DNA from: Prevotella sp. MA2016
GTDB lineage: Bacteria > Bacteroidota > Bacteroidia > Bacteroidales > Bacteroidaceae
Direction of reading: 5' to 3'
Assembly: GCF_000619825.1 (NCBI RefSeq)
Contig: NZ_JHUW01000006.1
Span: forward strand, 558,001-622,000
DNA length: 64,000 nt
Below are positions 36,000 to 45,983 of this stretch, one piece after another. Both the position numbers and the translations under genes were made by a program. The notes below the pieces were generated by a model, which searched no databases, was not told the DNA's origin, and was given only the letters and a program-made list of their open reading frames with translations. Positions within the stretch are counted from its first letter, which is position 1, and each line of letters starts with the position of its first letter.

Positions 36000-37541
36000 A
36001 TGGCACAAGAAGATGTATTTAAGAAAATCGTAAGCCACTGCAAGGAGTATGGTTTTGTATTCCCCTCAAGTGAGATTTACGATGGTTTAGGAGCCGTTTA
36101 TGATTACGGTCAGAACGGTGTTGAGTTGAAGAATAACATTAAGCAGTATTGGTGGAAGGCTATGACGATGCTTCACGAGAATATCGTTGGTATCGACAGT
36201 GCCATCTTTATGCACCCCACAATTTGGAAGGCATCTGGTCACGTTGATGCTTTCAATGATCCCCTGATTGACAACCGCGACTCTAAGAAGCGCTATCGCG
36301 CCGACGTGCTCATCGAGGATCAGATTGCCAAGTACGACGAGAAGATTCAGAAGGAGGTAGAGAAGGCCCGTAAGCGTTTTGGCGACAGCTTCGACGAGGC
36401 TAAATATATGGAGACCAGCGAGCGCGTGAAGGAGACCAAGGAGAAGCGCGACAACCTGCACGCCCGCTATGCCGAGGCTATGCAGGGTCCAGATCTCGAG
36501 GCTCTGAAGCAGATTATCCTCGACGAGGAGATTGTTGACCCCATCAGCGGTACCAAGAACTGGACTGACGTGCGTCAGTTCAACCTGATGTTCGCTACCG
36601 AGATGGGTGCCAGCGCCGATGCTTCGATGAAGGTTTACCTGCGTCCTGAGACTGCTCAGGGTATCTTCGTGAACTACCTGAACGTACAGAAGACTGGTCG
36701 TATGAAGATTCCTTTCGGTATCGCTCAGATTGGTAAGGCTTTCCGTAATGAGATTGTAGCCCGTCAGTTCATCTTCCGTATGCGTGAGTTCGAACAGATG
36801 GAGATGCAGTTCTTCGTAGCTCCAGGTACCGAGCTCGAGTGGTTCCCCAAGTGGAAGCAGCAGCGTATGGCTTGGCACCAGGCCCTGGGCTTCGGTGCAG
36901 AGAACTACCGTTTCCACGACCACGACAAGTTGGCTCACTATGCTAATGCTGCTACCGATATTGAGTTCAAGATGCCATTCGGCTTCAAGGAGGTAGAGGG
37001 TATCCACTCTCGTACCAACTTCGACCTGTCGCAGCACGAGAAGTTCTCTGGTAAGAGCATCAAGTACTTCGATCCTCAGACCAACGAGAGCTATACTCCA
37101 TATGTGATTGAGACCTCTATTGGTGTGGATCGTATGTTCCTGAGCATCATGTGTCACGCCTTCGAGGAGGAGAAGCTGGAGAACGGCGAGACACGTACCG
37201 TACTCAAGTTGCCCGCAGCCCTTGCTCCTGTTAAGTGCGCTGTGATGCCTCTGGTTAAGAAGGATGGTCTGCCCGAGAAGGCTCGCGAGATTATCGATCA
37301 GCTGAAGTTCCACTTCAACTGCCAGTATGATGAGAAGGATTCTATCGGTAAGCGTTACCGTCGTCAGGATGCCATTGGTACTCCTTACTGCGTAACCGTG
37401 GATCACGACACCCTCACCGATGGTAAGGTAACCCTGCGCTTCCGCGACACTATGGAGCAGGAGCGTGTAAACATCAGCGATCTTAACTCAATCATCGAGG
37501 ATAAGGTAAGCATCGCATCATTACTGAAGAAACTCCAGTAA
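36000..37541 (+). CDS. glyS: Glycyl-tRNA synthetase, homodimeric class II type
   Basis: Charges tRNA-Gly. At 513 residues it is the alpha2 form, not the alpha2-beta2 bacterial form. Class II motifs are visible: motif 2 FRNEIVARQFIFRMREFEQMEMQ split around residues 243-265, motif 3 near IGVDRMFLSIM, and the C-terminal anticodon-binding domain (about 400-513, VKCAVMPLVKKDGLPEKA). The N-terminus has the YGFVFPSSEIYDGL segment. Heavy bias in codon use fits a highly expressed gene. The FKBP lipoprotein gene begins 3 bases after its stop. Confidence 0.97.
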   Translation: MAQEDVFKKIVSHCKEYGFVFPSSEIYDGLGAVYDYGQNGVELKNNIKQYWWKAMTMLHENIVGIDSAIFMHPTIWKASGHVDAFNDPLIDNRDSKKRYRADVLIEDQIAKYDEKIQKEVEKARKRFGDSFDEAKYMETSERVKETKEKRDNLHARYAEAMQGPDLEALKQIILDEEIVDPISGTKNWTDVRQFNLMFATEMGASADASMKVYLRPETAQGIFVNYLNVQKTGRMKIPFGIAQIGKAFRNEIVARQFIFRMREFEQMEMQFFVAPGTELEWFPKWKQQRMAWHQALGFGAENYRFHDHDKLAHYANAATDIEFKMPFGFKEVEGIHSRTNFDLSQHEKFSGKSIKYFDPQTNESYTPYVIETSIGVDRMFLSIMCHAFEEEKLENGETRTVLKLPAALAPVKCAVMPLVKKDGLPEKAREIIDQLKFHFNCQYDEKDSIGKRYRRQDAIGTPYCVTVDHDTLTDGKVTLRFRDTMEQERVNISDLNSIIEDKVSIASLLKKLQ

Positions 37542-37544
37542 AAA

Positions 37545-38186
37545 ATGAAGCGTTTAAAATACATATTGCTCGCCGTGATACTGTTCCCTTTAATGGGGAT
37601 AGTATCATCGTGCAGCGATGAGAGCGAGACCGAAGGTGAGTTCGACAACTGGCAGCAGAAGAACGATACCTATCTCAGTGAGTTAGCTGCAAATCCCAGT
37701 TACAAGAAGATTCTCACTTACACTAAAGATGCAACTACTCCAGGTCTTACAGCTGCTGACTATATCTATGTGGATGTTCTAGAGTCAGGTAGCGGCACAG
37801 AGACCGCTTTGTTTACCGACTCTGTTCTCTATACCTACCGTGGCAGCTTGATTCCTTCTAAGTCATATAAGAATGGCTATGTCTTTGAGCAGACCTTCCT
37901 TGGTGATTTTGATTGGGCTACTGCAGGTATGCTTAAGGCTTGTGCAAGCTGGAACCCGGTTAAAACCTCTTCCGGTACCGTCAACTCATTGTTTACCGAA
38001 GGTTTCTGTACAGCCCTTCAGCACATGAAGAAGGGTGATCGCTGGAAAGTTTATATTCCTTATCAGCTTGCTTATGGCGAAGCTGGTTCTTCTTCAATTC
38101 CTGGCTATAGTATAATTATTTTTGAGATTGCTATAGCAGATGTTTGGCATCCTGGCGAGATTCGCCCGCCTTTCAAGTCGCGATAA
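37545..38186 (+). CDS. FKBP-type isomerase lipoprotein, probable surface form
   Basis: A 213-residue lipoprotein with lipobox SSC (Cys near residue 23) followed by SDESETEGE, an acidic run of the sort that directs Bacteroidota lipoproteins to the cell surface. The C-terminal domain (about 75-205) is a divergent FKBP fold: LYTYRGSLIPS, then FTEGFCTALQHMKKGD and YQLAYGEAG are recognisable, but the usual pocket Trp (GWTEAL in the operon at 5453) is Phe. Isomerase activity is therefore uncertain. It directly follows glyS. Confidence 0.85.
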   Translation: MKRLKYILLAVILFPLMGIVSSCSDESETEGEFDNWQQKNDTYLSELAANPSYKKILTYTKDATTPGLTAADYIYVDVLESGSGTETALFTDSVLYTYRGSLIPSKSYKNGYVFEQTFLGDFDWATAGMLKACASWNPVKTSSGTVNSLFTEGFCTALQHMKKGDRWKVYIPYQLAYGEAGSSSIPGYSIIIFEIAIADVWHPGEIRPPFKSR

Positions 38187-38219
38187 AAATCAGTAACTCT
38201 TTATAAAAATCCATTGCCT

Positions 38220-39056
38220 ATGCCTAAATACGCTGATTATATCAAACGCATCGAGATCGACTCTCTTTGGAGCGGTAAGAAACATATTGTGTGGGAGCTT
38301 AACCGTCAGGTTAATATCCTCAGTGGTACAAATGGTCAGGGCAAGAGTACCATCTTGAACAAGGTGGTGAAAGGTTTGATTGCCGGAGGCGAGTTCCCTT
38401 CTCATATGCTCAAGGGTGTCCACCTGGATGTGGTGCCCGAGGATGCCAAGTGGATTCGTTACGACATGATTCGTTCGCTCGATACCAACCTGCAGCAGGC
38501 CTTGGCTGAGGGCGAAGGTTTTCTGCGTCAGGCCTTTTCTGCGCTGGCAGGTGTGGGTGGTGGTTCGCTGCTCGACATCCAGCTCTACAATCTGCAGCGT
38601 AAGTACCTCGATTATCAGGTAAACATAGGCAATCGTATTATCGAGAAGTTGCAGAGCGGTGATACTGACACTGCTCAGCAACTTTCACAAAAAAAGTCAC
38701 GTTTCCAGGACATTGTCGATGAGCTGTTCCGCGAAACGGGCAAAAAGATTATCCGCACCGAGAATGAGTTGCGCTTCACCCAGATAGGCGAGGTGCTGTT
38801 GCCTTATCAGTTGTCGAGTGGTGAGAAGCAGATGCTCATCATCCTGCTCACCGTGCTGGTAGAGGACAATCAACCTTACGTGCTGTTCATGGACGAGCCT
38901 GAGGTGTCGTTGCATCTTGAATGGCAGAAGCGCTTAGTCGATCTCTGTGTGGAGCTCAATCCCAACGTACAGATCATCCTCACCACCCATTCGCCTGCTA
39001 TTGTGATGAATGGTTGGGTAGACTGCGTTACCGAAGTGAGTGATATTACTTTATAG
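38220..39056 (+). CDS. Compact AAA/ABC-type ATPase of a two-gene cassette
   Basis: A 278-residue SMC/ABC-like ATPase. Walker A is GTNGQGKS (36-43); the signature-like LSSGEKQ, Walker B VLFMDEPEVSLH and the switch histidine in LTTHSPA follow in order. The middle (about 95-180) is helical with a glycine-rich GVGGGS turn. There is no DNA-binding or membrane segment. I use the ATG at 38220; a TTG two codons earlier is also in frame. It is followed after 23 bases by a DUF4435 gene. ATPase plus DUF4435 is the core of the PARIS anti-phage system (AriA/AriB); this ATPase is shorter than AriA, so it is PARIS-like rather than proven PARIS. Confidence 0.85.
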   Translation: MPKYADYIKRIEIDSLWSGKKHIVWELNRQVNILSGTNGQGKSTILNKVVKGLIAGGEFPSHMLKGVHLDVVPEDAKWIRYDMIRSLDTNLQQALAEGEGFLRQAFSALAGVGGGSLLDIQLYNLQRKYLDYQVNIGNRIIEKLQSGDTDTAQQLSQKKSRFQDIVDELFRETGKKIIRTENELRFTQIGEVLLPYQLSSGEKQMLIILLTVLVEDNQPYVLFMDEPEVSLHLEWQKRLVDLCVELNPNVQIILTTHSPAIVMNGWVDCVTEVSDITL

Positions 39057-39079
39057 TTGAGTGTTGAGTGTTGAGAGTT
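39056..39079 (+). repeat. Tandem heptamer between ATPase and DUF4435 genes
   Basis: GTTGAGT, GTTGAGT, GTTGAGA at 39056-39076, placed right before the DUF4435 ATG at 39080. A change in unit number would alter the spacing between the two genes. Confidence 0.8.
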
Positions 39080-40114
39080 ATGCCGAGCAGATTAAGGGAT
39101 AATATCAGCAGTAGTTATTTCGAGGCGGCCAATGCGCTCACCTCCAAGAAGGCGCGCCGCAGAATAGTGGCCTATGTCGAGAGCTACGATGATATCTATT
39201 TCTGGCGCACAGTTCTCAGCGAGTTTGAAGACGACAAGCGCTATTTCGAGGTGATGCTCCCCTCGAAAATCAATCTCACGCGTGGTAAGAAATCCGTGCT
39301 GATGAACTTTCTGGAGGAAGGAGAGCATAACAATGAGACTGACGGTCCGCTGGGCCGCGACATGATAGCCTGTGTAGATGCTGATTACGACTACCTGATA
39401 CAGGGTCGCACTCATCAGTCAAGGCGCGTTATCAACAGTCCGTACGTGTTCCACACCTACGTATATGCTATCGAGAACTTCCAGTGCTACGCCCCGTCGC
39501 TGCATAATGTCTGTGTGTCGGTCACGCTCAACGATCATCGTATCTTTGATTTCCGCGACTATTTTGCGCAGTTCTCCGAGGCTATCTTCCCGTTGTTTGT
39601 GTGGAGTGTCATGGTGTATCGTAATGGCAACTATCCCAAGTTCTCCATCACCGACTTCTGCCGTATAGCTGATCCCGGTGGTTTCAGTGTGCAGAATCCG
39701 GTTACGTCTATCAATCATGTGCGTCGCAAGGTGCGCACTAAGATTAACGAGCTGCAGCGCCAGTTTCCTGATGCCAAGGATGAGTATCTTGAAACCAAGG
39801 CTGATATCCAGGCACTAGGTATTACTCCGCAGACCACCTATTTATATATACAAGGTCACCACCTCTTCGACACGGTTGTGTCGCCCATTCTCTCCAAAGT
39901 GTGCAATCTGCTGCGCCAGGAGCGCCAGAATGAGATTTTCCATGCCGTAGCGCATCGTACGCAGAAGCGAAATGAAATGTCCTGCTACGAAAACTCGCTG
40001 CAGGACATTAAGGTGATGCTTAAGAAGAACACGGGCTACATGACCTCCGAGCCCTTCCGCCGCCTTCAATCCGACATCCGCGCTTATTTAGATAATAAGA
40101 ACGCGATTGTTTAG
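39080..40114 (+). CDS. DUF4435 (TOPRIM-like) protein, probable effector partner of the ATPase
   Basis: A 344-residue protein with the DUF4435 pattern. TOPRIM-type acidic residues are in place: E34 in YVESYDD and D100/D102 in CVDADYD, which would bind metal in a nuclease centre. AIENFQCY and a helical C-terminal half (about 200-344) follow. In PARIS the DUF4435 protein AriB is held by the ATPase and released as a toxic nuclease on infection; the same division of work is plausible here but not shown. I use the ATG at 39080 after the heptamer repeat; a GTG upstream is in frame. Confidence 0.85.
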   Translation: MPSRLRDNISSSYFEAANALTSKKARRRIVAYVESYDDIYFWRTVLSEFEDDKRYFEVMLPSKINLTRGKKSVLMNFLEEGEHNNETDGPLGRDMIACVDADYDYLIQGRTHQSRRVINSPYVFHTYVYAIENFQCYAPSLHNVCVSVTLNDHRIFDFRDYFAQFSEAIFPLFVWSVMVYRNGNYPKFSITDFCRIADPGGFSVQNPVTSINHVRRKVRTKINELQRQFPDAKDEYLETKADIQALGITPQTTYLYIQGHHLFDTVVSPILSKVCNLLRQERQNEIFHAVAHRTQKRNEMSCYENSLQDIKVMLKKNTGYMTSEPFRRLQSDIRAYLDNKNAIV

Positions 40115-40183
40115 ATAAAAAGAACATAAGAACAAATTTTTTTAGCTGCGGCTTATTTATGTCCTTATGTTCTTATTATCTAA
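40111..40183. terminator. Convergent terminator with 20-base arms
   Basis: 40111-40130 pairs with 40164-40183 (one mismatch). The left arm repeats TTTAGATAAxAAGAAC, which also occurs inside the end of the DUF4435 gene (40087-40102), so a local duplication has occurred. It separates DUF4435 and manA. Confidence 0.75.
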
Positions 40184-40188
40184 AAGTA

Positions 40189-41142
40189 CTATACAAAGGT
40201 TTCGAGGAATTTTACTTCGCCAGATACTTTTACCTCGCCAGTGGTGGCGGGCAATAGGATGGTGTCGCCCATTCGGAAGGTGGTCTCCTCGCCATTGGCG
40301 GTGATGGTACCTTCGCCCTTCACAGCAATGAGGATGACGAATGAGTCGAGCTCACTGTAGTCCAGTGTCATGGGCTCTGTCAGGTCATATACCGCTGTGG
40401 TGAAATAGGGGCAGGTAGCCACCTGAATACCTTCATTCTTGGTGCGCTCATATTCTGCACGATAGTTGGGCAGTACGGTATAGTCAATGCTCTCGGCAGC
40501 CAGTTCGGTGTGCAACTCGCGATAGTTACCGTTCTTATCCTTGCGCTTAAAGTCGTAGATACGGTAGGTTACATCGCTTGTCTGTTGTATCTCAGCTACA
40601 AAGCAACCAGCACCGATGGCGTGGATACGTCCAGCAGGGATAAAGAATACGTCACCCTCGTTCACTTCATAACGAGCCAGTGCATCGGTGATAGTGTCGT
40701 TCTCCACCATCTGTTTGTATTCGTCGGGTGTGATCTGCTTTTTCAGGCCATTATAGAGTTGTGCGCCTGGAGCCGACTCCAAAGCGTACCACATCTCAGT
40801 CTTACCACGACTCTTTCCTTGGCGGTGAGCAATCTCATCGGTGGGATGCACCTGTATGCTCAGGTCCTGACGAGCGTCGATAAACTTGATGAGCAGTGGG
40901 AACTCGTCGCCAAAGCGCTCGTAATTAGCTTCGCCTACCAGTTTACCTTTCTGTTCGCGCACCAGTTCATTCAGGCTTTTGCCCTTCTGAGGTCCTTCGC
41001 TTACGATGGTCTCATTGTCTTTCACACCAGAAATCTCCCAGCTTTCGCCAACGTTTTCCAGTTTATCATTCAAATGCTTGAAGGGGATAATTTTGTCACC
41101 TCCCCAGAGTGTCTGCTTCAGCAGTGGTTCAAATTTGTACAT
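40189..41142 (-). CDS. manA: Mannose-6-phosphate isomerase, class I
   Basis: Interconverts mannose-6-P and fructose-6-P, feeding GDP-mannose and fucose for envelope glycans. The 317-residue cupin enzyme has the zinc motifs IQVHPTDE (with QVHP), KTEMWY and FIPAGRIHAIG in order. I chose the ATG at 41142, which places the LKQTLWGGDKI start typical of short bacterial PMIs at residues about 7-17; the upstream TTG in frame adds nine residues of no similarity. It is the last gene of a minus-strand run after trkH. Confidence 0.92.
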   Translation of the reverse strand: MYKFEPLLKQTLWGGDKIIPFKHLNDKLENVGESWEISGVKDNETIVSEGPQKGKSLNELVREQKGKLVGEANYERFGDEFPLLIKFIDARQDLSIQVHPTDEIAHRQGKSRGKTEMWYALESAPGAQLYNGLKKQITPDEYKQMVENDTITDALARYEVNEGDVFFIPAGRIHAIGAGCFVAEIQQTSDVTYRIYDFKRKDKNGNYRELHTELAAESIDYTVLPNYRAEYERTKNEGIQVATCPYFTTAVYDLTEPMTLDYSELDSFVILIAVKGEGTITANGEETTFRMGDTILLPATTGEVKVSGEVKFLETFV

Positions 41143-41195
41143 CGTCTCAGTTATATTTTTAGTTGTCAATTTTTACTTCTCAGTTCTCACTTCTC

Positions 41196-42653
41196 TTAGT
41201 TTTCTTTCCAGAAGGTGCGTGTAAACAGCACCAGTACCGTCATGATTTCCAGACGTCCCATGAGCATCAGCGGACACAAAATCCACTTGATATACTCAGG
41301 CAGTATCGACCACGACATCACCGGTCCTATCTGTGTGCCCAGTGTTGGTCCCACGTTGCTCACACAACTCAGTGCGATGGTGATGGCATTGGTATTGTCG
41401 ATACCAGCTACAATCATGATGGTGGCTGTAACGAGTGTCATCAGTATGGTGAGCGTGAAGAAAGCAAACAGCGCCACAAGTTTCGACTGTGGGATATTCA
41501 TGCCGTTTATCTTTACTGGTAGCACAGCATTAGGGTGCAGTATCTGTCGGAAGTTGTTACGTATCACCTTGAGCAGCATCACGCCTCTGATGCACTTGAA
41601 TCCTCCACTGGTGCTACCAGCACAGGCACCTAAGTACATCACCACGCCCAGTATCACCCATGTGATATGCGGCCACATACCCGCATCCTCGTTGAACATA
41701 CCCGTGGTGGTGATAAATGATACTACCTGGAACAGGGCTGCACGGAAGGCATGCTCCAGATCGTAGTTCATGCGTGTCAGCAGCAGATACATGATCCAGA
41801 GCGTGGCTCCCACTACCACACTCAGATAGAGCTTGAATTCTGAGTTGGTAAAGAGCGCCTTCAGCTTCATCTTTACTATACTTATATATAATAAGGTGAA
41901 GTTAATACCTGACAGGAATTGGAAGGCAATCGAGATATAGTCGATGGTAGGGGAGTGAAAATATTCCGTACTCTCGTTATGTATCGCAAATCCGCCAGTG
42001 GCGGTGGTCGTCATCGAGTAGTTCAGTGCCTCAAACCAGTTCATGCCAGCTGCCCAATAGGCCAGTCCGCAGCCCAATGTCAGTATCAGATATATACTCC
42101 AAATCCACTTGGCAGTGGTGGTCAGTCGTGGGTGCATCTTCGCTTTGATGGGGCCTGTGGCCTCTGCAGCAAACACCTTCACGCTACCGCCTACCAGCGA
42201 TGGCAAGATGGCGATGGTGAAGAATACGATACCCAATCCGCCTATCCACTGTGTGAGCGATCGCCAGAACAAGATGCCGTGTGGTAGTATCTCCACATCG
42301 TCGATGATAGATGCGCCCGTGGTGGTAAAACCTGATGTTGACTCAAAGAAAGCATCTGTCACGTTGGTGATACAACCATGTGTCAGAAAGGGCAGCATGC
42401 CGAAGAATGAGAACACCACCCATGCTGCTGTCACCAACAGGTAGGCATCTCTACGGTTTAGGCTGTTGTCTGATTCGCGCCCCAGGTACATAAAGAAAAA
42501 GCCACTTCCGAAGGTTATCAGCAGCGAAACAAGAAAAGCCATCAGGTCATCCTCATGATACGAGAATGCGATGAGTGCGCATAGCGACATAAACAGTGCC
42601 TCTATGAACAGCAGTGAGCCTATGATCTTGCTGATGATACGGAAGTTTACCAT
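41196..42653 (-). CDS. trkH: Trk-type potassium uptake membrane subunit TrkH
   Basis: Inner-membrane potassium channel subunit of 485 residues with about ten helices. The four filter-like loops are visible as STSGFTTTGAS, TTTATGGFAI, SFITTTGMF and the last SNVGPTLG. It works with TrkA, whose gene ends inside the trkH start (7-base overlap), so they are translated together. Confidence 0.95.
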   Translation of the reverse strand: MVNFRIISKIIGSLLFIEALFMSLCALIAFSYHEDDLMAFLVSLLITFGSGFFFMYLGRESDNSLNRRDAYLLVTAAWVVFSFFGMLPFLTHGCITNVTDAFFESTSGFTTTGASIIDDVEILPHGILFWRSLTQWIGGLGIVFFTIAILPSLVGGSVKVFAAEATGPIKAKMHPRLTTTAKWIWSIYLILTLGCGLAYWAAGMNWFEALNYSMTTTATGGFAIHNESTEYFHSPTIDYISIAFQFLSGINFTLLYISIVKMKLKALFTNSEFKLYLSVVVGATLWIMYLLLTRMNYDLEHAFRAALFQVVSFITTTGMFNEDAGMWPHITWVILGVVMYLGACAGSTSGGFKCIRGVMLLKVIRNNFRQILHPNAVLPVKINGMNIPQSKLVALFAFFTLTILMTLVTATIMIVAGIDNTNAITIALSCVSNVGPTLGTQIGPVMSWSILPEYIKWILCPLMLMGRLEIMTVLVLFTRTFWKEN

Positions 42654-44002
42654 ATCGCGTTCTTCTTGAAATATTTTTCTATGTTGTTCAGTTTCTGTTC
42701 GTGGCAGAACACCATGACAGAGTCGCCAGCTTCAATCTGTGAGTTACCGTTCACTAGCATGCCATGACCGTTGCGCACCAGTCCGCCAATGGTCACTCCG
42801 AATGGCAGTCCCAGGTCTTTTACAGGCTTCTTGGTCACTCGTGAGCCTTCGGCAGCTGTAAACTCCACCACCTCGCTGTCAACCATCATCAGTGATCTCA
42901 GGTTGTTCACGTCGGCATCCAGCAGCATCTGGTAGATATGGCTGGCAGCGATGGTCTTCTTGTTGATGATGGTGCCGATATCCAGACTTTCAGCCATGCT
43001 TACGTAGTCCAGGTTCTCCACCATAGCCACCGTCTTTCGCACGCCCATCTTCTTAGCAGTCAGACAGGCCAGGATGTTTGTCTCGGCATTCTCCGTCAGC
43101 GCCACAAAAGCCTGTGTGTTGCGGATGCCCTCTTCCTCCAGCAGTCCTAAGTCGCGTCCGTCGCCATGAATCACCATCGTGTCCAGATTCTCTAGAAGCT
43201 CGTTCAACTTTTCGCAGCGTTTAGCATCCTTCTCGATGATCTTCACGTGCATATATTCTGGCACCGTTAGTGCAGCGCGTACGGTCGTCTTGCCGCCACC
43301 CATCATGATCACATTCTTCACATCGGTATAGTGCTCCTTGCCTACAATCTTACGTATGTAAGGGATATACTCCTTGGTGGTCATAAAGTAGGCCAGGTCG
43401 CCCACTCTTAGTTCGTCCAGTCCGCTTGGTATGATGGTGTCACCACCACGTTTGATGGCCACGATATGATAGGGGTCGTCAGGACCGCATAAGTCTTTCA
43501 GTGGCTGGTTCAGTATTTCAGCTTGAGCTCTCAGTTTGATGCCCAGCAGGATGAGTGCACCGTTGTGCACGTCCCATCGCTGTCTCACCCAACTCAGTTT
43601 CAGTCCATTGTTGATATCAATGGCAGCCAGCACCTCAGGGTAGATGAGTGAGTCCAGTCCTAAGTTCTTGAAGAAAGGTTGCAGACTGGGTGCCAGATAT
43701 TCGTAGTTGTCAATACGTGCAACTGTTTTCTTAGCGCCTAAGGCATGTGCCAGAATACACGCATTGATATTGATGCTTTCCTCAGGTGTCACACCCACAA
43801 ACAGGTCGGCATTAGGTGTACCGGCCTCTTTTAGGGCTTTGATGCTCGTTGGCGATGCGCAATAAGTCATCACGTCATACTCGCTCATCTTGGCCAGACG
43901 TTCCTCGTCGGCATCTATGAGCACGCAGTCTTGATGTTCTCTCGACAACAGTTTTGCCAGGTGAGTTCCTACGGCGCCTGCACCTACGATTACAATTTTC
44001 AT
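42647..44002 (-). CDS. trkA: Trk system potassium uptake regulatory protein TrkA
   Basis: Peripheral NAD-binding gate of the Trk channel, 451 residues. Two RCK_N Rossmann domains, starting GAGAVGTHLAK (residues 6-16) and MGGGKTTVRAAL (about 229-240), each followed by an RCK_C domain. The 6-base gap to dxs and overlap with trkH put it in the same transcript. Confidence 0.95.
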   Translation of the reverse strand: MKIVIVGAGAVGTHLAKLLSREHQDCVLIDADEERLAKMSEYDVMTYCASPTSIKALKEAGTPNADLFVGVTPEESININACILAHALGAKKTVARIDNYEYLAPSLQPFFKNLGLDSLIYPEVLAAIDINNGLKLSWVRQRWDVHNGALILLGIKLRAQAEILNQPLKDLCGPDDPYHIVAIKRGGDTIIPSGLDELRVGDLAYFMTTKEYIPYIRKIVGKEHYTDVKNVIMMGGGKTTVRAALTVPEYMHVKIIEKDAKRCEKLNELLENLDTMVIHGDGRDLGLLEEEGIRNTQAFVALTENAETNILACLTAKKMGVRKTVAMVENLDYVSMAESLDIGTIINKKTIAASHIYQMLLDADVNNLRSLMMVDSEVVEFTAAEGSRVTKKPVKDLGLPFGVTIGGLVRNGHGMLVNGNSQIEAGDSVMVFCHEQKLNNIEKYFKKNAIW

Positions 44003-44008
44003 GAGTGT

Positions 44009-45907
44009 TTAATGTTGAGTGATAGCTTTTATGATACCCTCTTCGTCAATGCCTACCATGTGTTGCAGCTCTTTTACAGTGCCATGCTCCACAAAGTGAT
44101 CGGGCAGTCCCAGTCTTATTACGCGTGGTGAGTAGCCATGATCGTTCATCCACTCCAGCACCGCACTTCCCAGTCCGCCTTCGCGTGTACCGTTCTCTAC
44201 GGTCACGATGTGCTTGAATTTCTTGCCCACCTCTTCGAGAATATTCTCGTCGATTGGTTTCAAGAAACGCATATCATAATGTGCAACTGTCAATTTTTCA
44301 TTATCATTTGTCAATTGAGCAATGGCACGTGTGACGTTGTTTCCGATGGGGCCAATACTCAGCACGGCCACGTCATCGCCGTCGTGCAATTTGCGTCCAG
44401 TACCCACCTTGATTTCCTCCAGCGGACAGCGCCAGTCTTGCAGTTCGCCACCACCACGTGGATAGCGAATCACGAATGGTCCCTTATTTGGAAGCTGAGC
44501 TGTGTACATCAGTCGTCTCAGCTCATGCTCATCTAAGGGAGAGCATATTGTCAGGTTGGGGATAGGTCTCAGTGCAGCCAAGTCGAAGGCACCATGGTGT
44601 GTTGGTCCGTCTTCACCCACCAATCCGGCGCGGTCAAAGCAGAACACCACGTTCAGGTTCAGCAGTGCCACGTCGTGTATGATATTGTCGAAAGCACGCT
44701 GGGCAAAGGCACTGTAGATATTACAGAATGGTAATAGTCCGTCTTTTGCCATACCGCCGCTGAAGGTCACCGCATGTCCCTCGGCTATTCCCACGTCGAA
44801 GGTGCGTTCGGGCATCTCCTTCATCATGATGTTCATTGAGCATCCGCTGGGCATGGCTGGTGTCACGCCCACTATCTTTGGGTTCTGCTTAGCCAGTTCC
44901 AACAGCGTGTGTCCAAACACATCCTGATATTTCTGTGGCTTGGTAGGGTCGTTATCCACCAGTCGTTCACCTGTATCGGGGTTGAATTTGCCTGGAGCAT
45001 GCCAGGTTGTTACATCCTTCTCAGCAGGCGCATAGCCGTGTCCTTTCTTTGTGTGCAGGTGCAACAGCTTCGGTCCTTTCATGTTCTTCAACTGACTCAG
45101 AATGCGCACCAGTTCCTTTACGTTATGTCCGTCGAATGGGCCAAAGTAGCGGATGTTCATACCCTCAAAGATATTCTGCTGGTGTGATATGGCGCTCTTC
45201 ACGGCGTTGCTCAGTCGCAGGATGCCGTTTCTGCGGTCTTCATTCATCAGTCCGTGACGGTTCATCCAGCGTGCCGCTTTGAATTTCAGGGCATTATATG
45301 TTTCGTTGGTGTTCAGCGCCAGCAGATACTGCTGCATGCCGCCCACACTACGGTCTATCGACATGTCGTTGTCGTTCAGGATAATCAGCAGGTTGTTCGG
45401 ACTGCTCGAGACGTTGTTCAGTCCCTCAAAGGCCAGTCCGCCGCTCAGTGCACCGTCACCAATCACAGCCACTACATGTCGGTCGGGCTTGCCTTCCAAC
45501 TCAGCTGCTACTGCCATACCCAATGCTGCAGAAACCGAGTTGCTGGCATGTCCGCAGGCAAAGGTGTCGTATTCGCTTTCCTGAGGCGATGGAAACGGTT
45601 TGATACCGCCCAACTTTCTGTTAGTGCAGAAACGGTCTTTTCGTCCTGTCAGTATCTTATGTCCGTAGGCCTGATGTCCTACGTCCCAAACGATTCTGTC
45701 TTCTGGTGTATTATATACATAATGCAGTGCGACCGTTATTTCGGCCACACCCAAGCTCGAGGCTAAGTGTCCAGGGTTTACTGCCACCTCTTCGATGATG
45801 TCTCTGCGCAGTTCGTCGCACACCTGTGGTAGTTCTTCCACCTTCAACTTTCTTAAGTCATCTGGTGTCTGGATCTTATTTAAAAGAGTAAACTCAGTTT
45901 TTTCCAC
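44009..45907 (-). CDS. dxs: 1-deoxy-D-xylulose-5-phosphate synthase
   Basis: First enzyme of the MEP pathway; condenses pyruvate and glyceraldehyde-3-P with thiamine diphosphate. The 632-residue chain has the [15 protein letters not shown] segment, the ThDP motif GDGALSGG...NDND near 150-182 and a transketolase pyrimidine-binding region with [15 protein letters not shown]. The start is GTG at 45907. It is followed by trkA after 6 bases, an odd partner, suggesting simple co-transcription rather than shared function. Confidence 0.96.
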   Translation of the reverse strand: MEKTEFTLLNKIQTPDDLRKLKVEELPQVCDELRRDIIEEVAVNPGHLASSLGVAEITVALHYVYNTPEDRIVWDVGHQAYGHKILTGRKDRFCTNRKLGGIKPFPSPQESEYDTFACGHASNSVSAALGMAVAAELEGKPDRHVVAVIGDGALSGGLAFEGLNNVSSSPNNLLIILNDNDMSIDRSVGGMQQYLLALNTNETYNALKFKAARWMNRHGLMNEDRRNGILRLSNAVKSAISHQQNIFEGMNIRYFGPFDGHNVKELVRILSQLKNMKGPKLLHLHTKKGHGYAPAEKDVTTWHAPGKFNPDTGERLVDNDPTKPQKYQDVFGHTLLELAKQNPKIVGVTPAMPSGCSMNIMMKEMPERTFDVGIAEGHAVTFSGGMAKDGLLPFCNIYSAFAQRAFDNIIHDVALLNLNVVFCFDRAGLVGEDGPTHHGAFDLAALRPIPNLTICSPLDEHELRRLMYTAQLPNKGPFVIRYPRGGGELQDWRCPLEEIKVGTGRKLHDGDDVAVLSIGPIGNNVTRAIAQLTNDNEKLTVAHYDMRFLKPIDENILEEVGKKFKHIVTVENGTREGGLGSAVLEWMNDHGYSPRVIRLGLPDHFVEHGTVKELQHMVGIDEEGIIKAITQH

Positions 45908-45932
45908 ACAAAATCTTTATTATTTCCGAGTG

Positions 45933-45940
45933 CAAAGATA
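45933..45940 (-). promoter_or_regulatory. -7 box of the dxs-trkA-trkH-manA run
   Basis: Minus strand TATCTTTG, 25 bases before the GTG start. Confidence 0.68.
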
Positions 45941-45983
45941 TACATATTTTATCACATAACAAAATATTTAGGCAAAATAATGC

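Noticed and set aside
36087..37406. A 439-codon open frame on the minus strand inside glyS
   Set aside because: It mirrors the biased codon use of a highly expressed gene; it has no promoter, family resemblance or sensible composition.
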